From: Alligator mississippiensis
Taxonomy: Eukaryota; Chordata; Crocodylia; Alligatoridae
Assembly: GCF_030867095.1 (NCBI RefSeq)
Contig: NC_081828.1
Coordinates: forward strand, 210,620,978-210,684,977
Length of the DNA: 64,000 bases
Direction: 5' to 3'
Of this stretch, positions 57,613 to 64,000 are shown piece by piece. The notes below the pieces were generated by a model that worked only from the letters and a program-made list of their open reading frames with translations, was not told the origin of the DNA and did no database searches. Made by a program: the position numbers and the translations under genes. The stretch's first letter is position 1. Each line of letters opens with the position of its first letter.

Positions 57613-59205
57613 TGACTATGTCGTTGGAAATGAAGGGCTGGATTTAATCTGGCAGGTGCAGCGGTATAAAAATCACACCCTCATGCCACGGTGAGTGGGC
57701 TTGACCCAAGGGAAGGCAGAAGAAGTTCCATCCCATTTTCTTGCCTTGGTTTGCCTGCTGGGGAAGGGCACAGGAAAGGGTGGCTGAGCCTCCATTTCAG
57801 CTCTGTTATCAAAGGCTGCATCGCTGCAATGGTCCAAGCCAGGCCTTCTCCTAAGCCAGCTCTGCCCACCTGAGACACTGTACTAGGCTCAGCTGCTCAC
57901 TCCCTGTGCCAAAGAGGTTCCTGCTACTTGTGACCATCCACATCCTCACCCTGCCTTAAGCAGATGTTTCACTACCAAGGTTTGGGCAGGTGGGAACCAA
58001 CATCAGCCCTGCCTTATGCCATGGCTGCTGCTCCTAGGGCAGCAAGATGAACCTGATCCATCTTATCTTTTTTTCAGACCATTTTGTGGCTGTAAAGTGA
58101 AAATATGCCCCTTTTTATTGTCTTCTGGGGGAGGGGGAAGGGAAAAGAAGCAGGGAAGACTTCCTGTCAGCTTTACCATGCTCCTTCAGGTGTGCTTCAT
58201 TGAAATACTGTGTGCTATATTTAGACTTTGGAGATGAGAAGGCAACAAAAGGTAGGACTGGCACAGCAGAGACAGCCTGCTTACTTTTAGCTGCCGTTTG
58301 CAATCCAGAGCCGAGAGACGGTGCTTCACAGAGCCTCACCTTTCTGCAAATGGATTCTGAGCAGGTTTCTGTCTGTGCAAAGAGGTATGTGGAGATGCAT
58401 TTTGATGCATCTCCTGCTTTGCAACCACATAGCTTTGAGTCTGCATCTATGCTGTCAGGCCAGAGGTGTGCCACAACATCTGGATCTAGGCTAGAGGCAG
58501 GACACAGGTTTCTGTTTTGAGGCCCATATTCACCCATATTAAAAATATTTGGGGAAAGTTCTGACCTAGGCTTGACTCCCTCCTTTTGACAGCAGCGCCT
58601 TTTTGTCGTGGAGCACAGCCGTTTCCTCAGCAGGAATTCACAATCAATCATCCCACGCTGAGAGAAGACAAACAGTAACAACCTGTCTTCCTGCCTGAAC
58701 TGTGGGGAAAGTTGATTCATGATCCACAGCTCAGGACTTCTTCTTAATTACATCATTTAGGGAAGCCAGGTGGTTGTTTAAATTAAGACTAAGTTCTTGA
58801 AAGGCCCCAGATGCTGTTAAAAAGGAGTCAATAAAGTGCATTACAGATTCTGATGGTCCCCTTCAGGAAAGCCAAGCAGAGCATAAAGTTTCTAAGTCAG
58901 GGGTTGGAGGCGAGATAACTGAAGGCAATGGCCAAACCTACTGGTGGGACCACTTGGACAACAGAATTGACAGGCATAAAGTGATCCGCAGCTGCTGCTG
59001 CATTGGTTATGGAAAGCGGCTGCAGCTATGTCTGCAAAAAAGAAGTAGGACAAGACAAGGGATAGTTGTCTATAGTATATTGCATCCAGGAATGGTATCA
59101 TTGTGTGCGAGGAGGGAGCAAGGTGCCTTTGGTAAGAATTGCCACAAAGGCACTGGGAGCCCATGGTAAAGAAACAGCCTGTCTTAGCCCTGCTCCATAG
59201 CGGGC
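57613..59205. other. Unassigned DNA
   Basis: No gene recognised. It contains the longest frame outside repeats (58115-58720, minus, 201 codons), which has no known domain. Confidence 0.4.
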
Positions 59206-59592
59206 ATGCCTACATGCTAAATGCACAGTAGACTAATTCTAGCACATCAGGCCAAACCCATGCTAATGCGCTAATGCACAGTAGAAGCAGTCTGCTGCAC
59301 ATTAGCATTACAAAAAAAGCATGTGCTGACACTGCTGCACAGTAGCACCGATTATGAAGCGTTAAGTTAGTACCCGTTATTGGTGGGCATTTATACACAT
59401 GCTTTTTGGTCCCGTGATGCGCTGGAGATCTGCTGCTTTGGAGCAGACTCAGTTAATCGGTGCATTTTGCATCGCAGCACTAGGAGTGTTTCAAAGCACC
59501 CGGCGCTGCGGCTTGCAGGTGTAAAAATGCCCACAGGTACTAAACTTAATGCGTCATAATTACGATGCATTAACAAAGGTGTAGATGTGCCA
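59206..59592. mobile_element. MITE copy carrying another MITE
   Basis: The left end GGGCATGCCTACA and right end TGTAGATGTGCC match the family at 11226-11440. Internal TAATGCACAGTAG, GCACCGATTATGAAGC and GTTAAGTTAGTACC are shared. The copy is longer only because of the insert at 59384-59535. Confidence 0.75.
59384..59535. mobile_element. 152-bp MITE nested in a MITE
   Basis: The ends TGGGCATTTATACAC and GTGTAAAAATGCCCA are inverted repeats with one mismatch. The uninterrupted copy at 11226-11440 reads straight through this point (GTTAGTACCTGTGATTACAGG), giving the empty site. No clear target duplication. Confidence 0.8.
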
Positions 59593-60240
59593 CAGAGGTT
59601 GTAACCCTACCTTTTCCCTTGACCAGATACATAGGTAATCAGCCTCACTTTTCTCAGCCTCCTGGCGGCTTTGAATCCTCTAGCTTTCCAAAAGGTCCAA
59701 CCACTAATAGGAAGAGAAGTAACATCCCAATCAGATCGAACAAAAGACCATTTACTGGTGATTTTCACAGAAAGGAGAGGAAGATAGGAATTAAGAGGAC
59801 TGTTAAATTCATACTTGCCAAAAATATCAGACTTGAATTTATAAGCTGCTGTAAAATTATCTGCTCTTATATCATAGTTACAATCTGTCTAGTCACCAAA
59901 CAAAGGGACATGATTCTAGGGGAGGAGTGTTGTCTTCTAGCCAAGAAACGAAACAAAACAGAAACCCTTCGTGTGCAGGCCCCGACTAAACAAGCATTTG
60001 ACACATGCTTAACTTTAAGCCTGTGCTTAAGCCCATTCCTATCAGTCAGGCGTTTTAGAGATGGTTGCTGATTCCATCTCAAAAATCCACCTCTGAGAGT
60101 ATGGAAATACAATCAGGTTAAAGCATGTTTTACCTGTGGTAAGTGCCAATGTGCATGTTTTCACCCAAGGTTTAGTACCAGTTAACTCATGATAACTTAT
60201 CAGCCCTCGAGGGCCAAATTCTTATGCTTTAGCATCCAGG
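59593..60240. other. Unassigned DNA with a small MITE remnant
   Basis: ACACATGCTTAACTTTAAGC near 60001-60020 resembles a common amniote MITE motif. Frames up to 150 codons (59619-60071) have no domain. Confidence 0.4.
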
Positions 60241-60315
60241 CACCACAGGATAATACATACAGAAGTAAAGCTGGATGGGACCGCAAGAGATCATTTAGTC
60301 TGACCTGGGATCGAA
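60241..60315 (-). repeat. CR1 3' fragment (antisense)
   Basis: AAGCTGGATGGGACCGCAAG then TCATTTAGTCTGACCTGGG is the complement of a CR1 3' end. Short and diverged. Confidence 0.55.
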
Positions 60316-61101
60316 CTTGCAACCTTGGTATCATTAGCACCATACATACCTGGGTAGTAACCATAAAGCAGCTGATGTCTGGAAAACCCTATCACCCTTT
60401 TACCTTATGGCAAATCATTTGTATGCCCATACCCTAAACTAGAGGGCTATGTGGGACTTAAGCGTGTGCTTAATATGTGCAGGAGGACGGAGGCCCCAGT
60501 GGTGGTCATGATGCTCCCTGGTGGCCATGCAGTTCCTGCCCTGCCCTGGCTATCTGGGTACTCTCCCTTGTCTTCTTTCTGCCATGCCTTTGTTGGAATA
60601 ATTTGATTACAGAAAAGGAGGCTACCTAGAGTGCCACAGTGAGTCCTCTTCGGCTCTGCATCCAGCAGATCCCTCTCAACACCCAATGGTCCCAATCTAG
60701 CCTCTTTTGCTATGTGGGTCCTCCTGGCCCATCTGTGCCCTCGGGGCTCCTGATGCCTTGTGGGCTATTTGTGACTTCCAGCCACCCCCATAGTTACATT
60801 CATGCCTCGCAGATGTCACTCCAGATTTATGCACCAGCTTCTACAGGCTTCAGCCCTCTTAGCTTTAGTTCACCGGTCACTCTTTGATTTACACTGACAA
60901 CCTAGGTCCACTTCCTTTGGCCTGGTTTCCAAGTCTCAGCTTTGTCCAGCCCTCAGCCTGTCTCATCCAGCCCGTGGCCCTTGTCTCTTTGCTCTGGTCC
61001 GCCAGCCCCCAATCTCCCTTTTTGGGTTCTAACCCCTAGCCCTCCTGGCCTCAGGCTGCCTCTACTGCCTGTGTAGTTTTAGGTCTTGGCCCTTTCAGCC
61101 T
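60316..61101. other. C/T-rich unassigned DNA
   Basis: The 60690-61080 part is pyrimidine-rich with CCAGCCCTCAGCC-like reiteration, similar in texture to 61911-62480 on the far side of the TA-bounded element. The two flanks may be one older repeat split by that insertion, but no family was identified. Confidence 0.35.
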
Positions 61102-61910
61102 TAGGGTTACAACCCATCCCTAATTGGGTGGGACAGTCCTGAAATGGGAATGTTAAGTCCTGGTCCCAGGCTGCATGACTCTGGGACACCATTTGTCCCA
61201 GGTTCTGGGTTTTCCATTCACTGGGGGAAAATGCAGGAAATGGCTGGTTTCCCCTTGCAGGCTCACAGAGTTCCAGCCTGCAAGGGGCTGCTTTGGACTG
61301 GGGGGAGCAGGATGCAGAGGGTGCCACATGTATGTGTGCACCTGCACACATGCACATAGCTGGAAATACAGTGAGGTGGCATGGAGAGCAGCTCCCTGCA
61401 GGTAAGTCTATAGGGAGAAGGGGGCAGATTGAGGCCCCCAGGGTGAGGGGGGCAGGGTATGGGGGTGCTGTCCAGCCAGGGAGGTTCATGGGGCCTGAGG
61501 CCCGGGCATAGAGCAGGATGGAGCTCTGGGCAGCTCATCCAGAGGGCAGGGGAGGGGCCGGCTCCCTGCTGCTATGCACACTCCTGGGGGAGAGGTCATG
61601 GGAGGGCACGTGCTCCTCCCCAGATTTGTGCATGGGACAGATGCAGGATGCCTGCTGTGGCCTCAGGCTCCCCTCCCTGCTGCTCTTCCCCTGGGAGCCC
61701 CACACTGCCATGGTGAGATGTTCCCTGCCTGCCTGGCAGTAGTGGGGCTCCTGGAGGAAGGGCATTAGGGTAGGGATCCTGAGTCCACAGCTGGCAGCCT
61801 GTATCCTTCCCTACTCTGCTCAGCTCCACTCCAGTCATGCCACCTGCAAAAGCGGGTGGGGAAAGCAGTCATGTGTCCTGCCTTTCCATTTTGAAAAGGT
61901 GGTCACCCTA
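61102..61910. mobile_element. TA-bounded TIR element with G+C-rich interior
   Basis: The left edge TAGGGTTACAACCCATCCC and right edge GGTGGTCACCCTA are inverted repeats resembling the TAGGGTGACCA-type MITEs of reptiles. The GGGACAGTCCTGAAATGGGA block after the left end is typical of that type. About 700 bp of G+C-rich DNA with no transposase fills the interior. Terminal TA fits a TA target, but the superfamily is unproven. Confidence 0.6.
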
Positions 61911-63039
61911 CTCAGCTACTGCCTGCCTGTCATGAGTCCCAGCTCTGTGGTCCTTGAGCCCAAGCCAGGCTGCTTGCCTCTCCAGCTCTCAGCCATCTGG
62001 TTTCCTGACCCCAGGCTAGGCTGCCCAATGCTGCCCTACCTGGCACCCCTCCGTGGCCTCCAGACCCCCCCTGTAGCCATAATCCAACCCTCTGGTTTAA
62101 ACTTAAAGAGAAACATAAGTACACAAGCTGCAACCAAACTCCAAGTCTGCAGGCTATATAACAACCCTCCTCAACATAGGTAAAACTCCCTGCATGCCCC
62201 ACTTCTTAGCTGCAGCTCCCAGGTATAACAGAATCCTAGCCATTTGTCCCAGCCCTCTTGCTTCAGAGCTCTTTCCCCTGCAGCCTGCAGGGCCAAACTG
62301 ACTGCTTCTGCTCAGGCCCTGGGCTTGTGTGTCTCAAGCCCTGGCACAGCTGCCTCTCTTTCTTCTAATGGGCTGTTGGTCTGCTGCTGTAGCAGTGCCC
62401 CTGCTGCCCAAGCCGTTCTCTGCCTTACTGTGCTATTGCAGAGCATATAGTTCTGCAAGGGGCATTCATCGTCTCTGAGCCCTGGCTGCCTATTCCCCTG
62501 CAGTCAGCTCAACAAGGCAGTGGTTCCCTCCACCTGGGGAACTCTCTGCGGCTGCCTTCTCCTGAAAGTCATGGGGAGGCTCTGGCTCCCTGTTTCAAAA
62601 TGTTTCACTGGACCAGGGACCTGGGCCAAAGCCCAGGGTATTGGTGGCAAAGCTCTCATTGAGCTAGGCAATGCAGGACCCAGCCCTTATAAAGAAGAGA
62701 GAATTTCTTTTCCTGCTGAGAACCCCATTTCTTCACAATCGACAGCAAAGTACACATTAACATTTGATTAAGGAGCCTTGTCCTTAAGTTGGCATGGAAC
62801 AGAGAAGATGTTAAGTTTCTGATTAGGCATCCTCTCCCAGCCTCTGGAAGTCAAATACAATGCAATTACCTCTTACCTTCTTTATTTTATTAGATTTTTG
62901 TAATAACTCCTGTCTCTAGGTTGGCTTCTTGGTCTCACTGTCACTTCAAATAAGTCATCACTGTTCAAGCCAAATGAAGGTTATTTGAATTTCAGTAACT
63001 TTCCTTGCTCTTCACTGGATGTTGAGTAAACCTCTGAGT
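61911..63039. other. Unassigned DNA, C-rich in its first half
   Basis: No gene recognised. 61911-62480 has reiterated CCAGGCTGC/CTCTCAGCC-like motifs. The remainder is A+T-richer single-copy-like DNA. Confidence 0.4.
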
Positions 63040-63190
63040 TCCCTAAAAAAAGTGGTCAGGGACTATGACACCCTTTTCTGGTGGGTAAGTTGAGGCACAG
63101 TAGCTTAAGGTACTCAACCAGCACCACAAAATAAGTGAGTATAATGGGAATAGACCCCATCCCCTTAAGTCACAGGACCACACCTTCTCT
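63040..63190 (-). repeat. MIR-like SINE (antisense), partial
   Basis: GGTAAGTTGAGGCACAGTAG, AGTATAATGGGAATAGACCC and CACAGGACCACACC follow the reverse MIR order. Diverged. Confidence 0.5.
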
Positions 63191-63866
63191 CCTAGACCAT
63201 AATCTAATAGAGGCACAAACTAAATAGGAGTCCAGAGCACCCATTTTTTAGAATCCAGGTACCTTATTACTGAAATGATTAAAGAGTGAACAATGCACTG
63301 CACGATGCATGTTTGTTAAGTGAATATAGTATTTTTGAAAGGCGCAAAGAATGCAGTCAGGGAAAGAATGTTATTTGTGGGCCTGAACAGGTGACACATT
63401 TGGACAGCCAGTGTTTACAGGAATTACACCAGAATAAAAGAGCAGACAGATAACACAAACCTAATGTGTGGTAACTCTCTGAAAGAGTAAAAGCAGGCAA
63501 CAAGCTTTTGCCTATTGGCAAGGTACAGTCAAAGTGACCTGCTGCATACACCTATCCCAGAATAGCTGGATATCCCAGAATGTCTATGTATTCTTGATCC
63601 CAAAGTAATTTTACACTGGTATATAAAACTGAAGTAAATTACAAATAGGTATGTGTTCATCTGTCCAGGGCTTATGGAACAGATAAAACAATCAGCAGTT
63701 ATACAAGATTCTCCTGTCATCCCACCAAAACCATGCCTGTATTTTAGCCCAATGTTATGAGCAATGCACAAGAAAGCCCATAGCATGCATGTGTGTACAT
63801 GCATGTGCATACAGACAATTTGAGCCCTCTAATGAGGTTTAGTCATTGTCCAATATGTCTGTACAG
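63191..63866. other. Unassigned DNA
   Basis: No gene or named repeat. A short duplicated TATCCCAGAAT occurs near 63553-63580. Confidence 0.4.
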
Positions 63867-64000
63867 CAGGGCCAGGCAAAATACAGCCCGTGGGCCACAT
63901 CTGGCCCACCAGGCAATTTCATCCGGCTCATAAGCACACACCAATCAGTTGTACCCTTCCCGGCCCACACGCCTCGCTCCCTCCTTGTGCGTGGAAGGGC
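63867..64000. mobile_element. hAT-type element, left end, running off the window
   Basis: CAGGGCCAGGCAAAATACAG then CCCGTGGGCCACATCTGGCC matches the left end of the element at 7685-9759 (CAGAGGTGGGCAAAATACAG). The right end lies beyond the window. Confidence 0.75.

Noticed and set aside
1-64000. CRISPR arrays, operons, phage or bacterial features
   Set aside because: Nothing of the kind is present. The LINE, SINE and MITE content is that of a vertebrate nuclear genome.

Overview
The window looks like vertebrate nuclear DNA, most likely crocodilian. The main clue is the repeat content: CR1 LINEs of several ages, including a young subfamily whose 3' ends finish in a short tail resembling (TCTATGAA)n, CORE/MIR-type SINEs, and many small non-autonomous DNA transposons with hAT-like ends. 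The crocodilian call rests on remembered repeat families, not on a database search. I found no host protein-coding gene, no convincing exon, no tRNA or rRNA gene, and no endogenous retrovirus. The DNA reads as intergenic or deep-intronic.

Layout. 0.5-11 kb: mostly unique DNA with a 248-bp hAT MITE carrying a perfect 8-bp target duplication, old CR1 tails, a hairpin near 7.2 kb, and a 2.1-kb hAT-type element (7685-9759) whose interior has become a large minisatellite. 11-20 kb: a MITE with TIRs, tRNA-derived SINE pieces and much unassigned DNA. 20-28 kb: two 2-kb CR1 copies in opposite orientation. The second still encodes most of a reverse transcriptase in one 496-codon frame. 28-40 kb: two copies of a roughly 420-bp TIR element, a hAT element inserted in a CR1 tail, and an ancient antisense CR1/L2-type LINE broken by 1.2 kb of other sequence. 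41-52 kb: more hAT elements, a complex CR1 cluster near 45.1-47.1 kb (one CR1 inserted into the endonuclease frame of another, plus an internally deleted copy), a 2.3-kb G+C-rich block with short terminal inverted repeats, and a nearly perfect 319-bp-arm palindrome at 51.8-52.5 kb. 53-64 kb: scattered CR1 and SINE tails, a MITE inserted into another MITE (59.2-59.6 kb), a TA-bounded element at 61.1-61.9 kb, and a hAT element running off the right edge.

No genes here act together in a pathway. The story is one of repeats inserting into repeats. The observations most worth checking are the young palindrome, the TIR elements that carry expanded G+C-rich tandem cargo, and the nested insertions where another copy or a restored reading frame shows the empty site.
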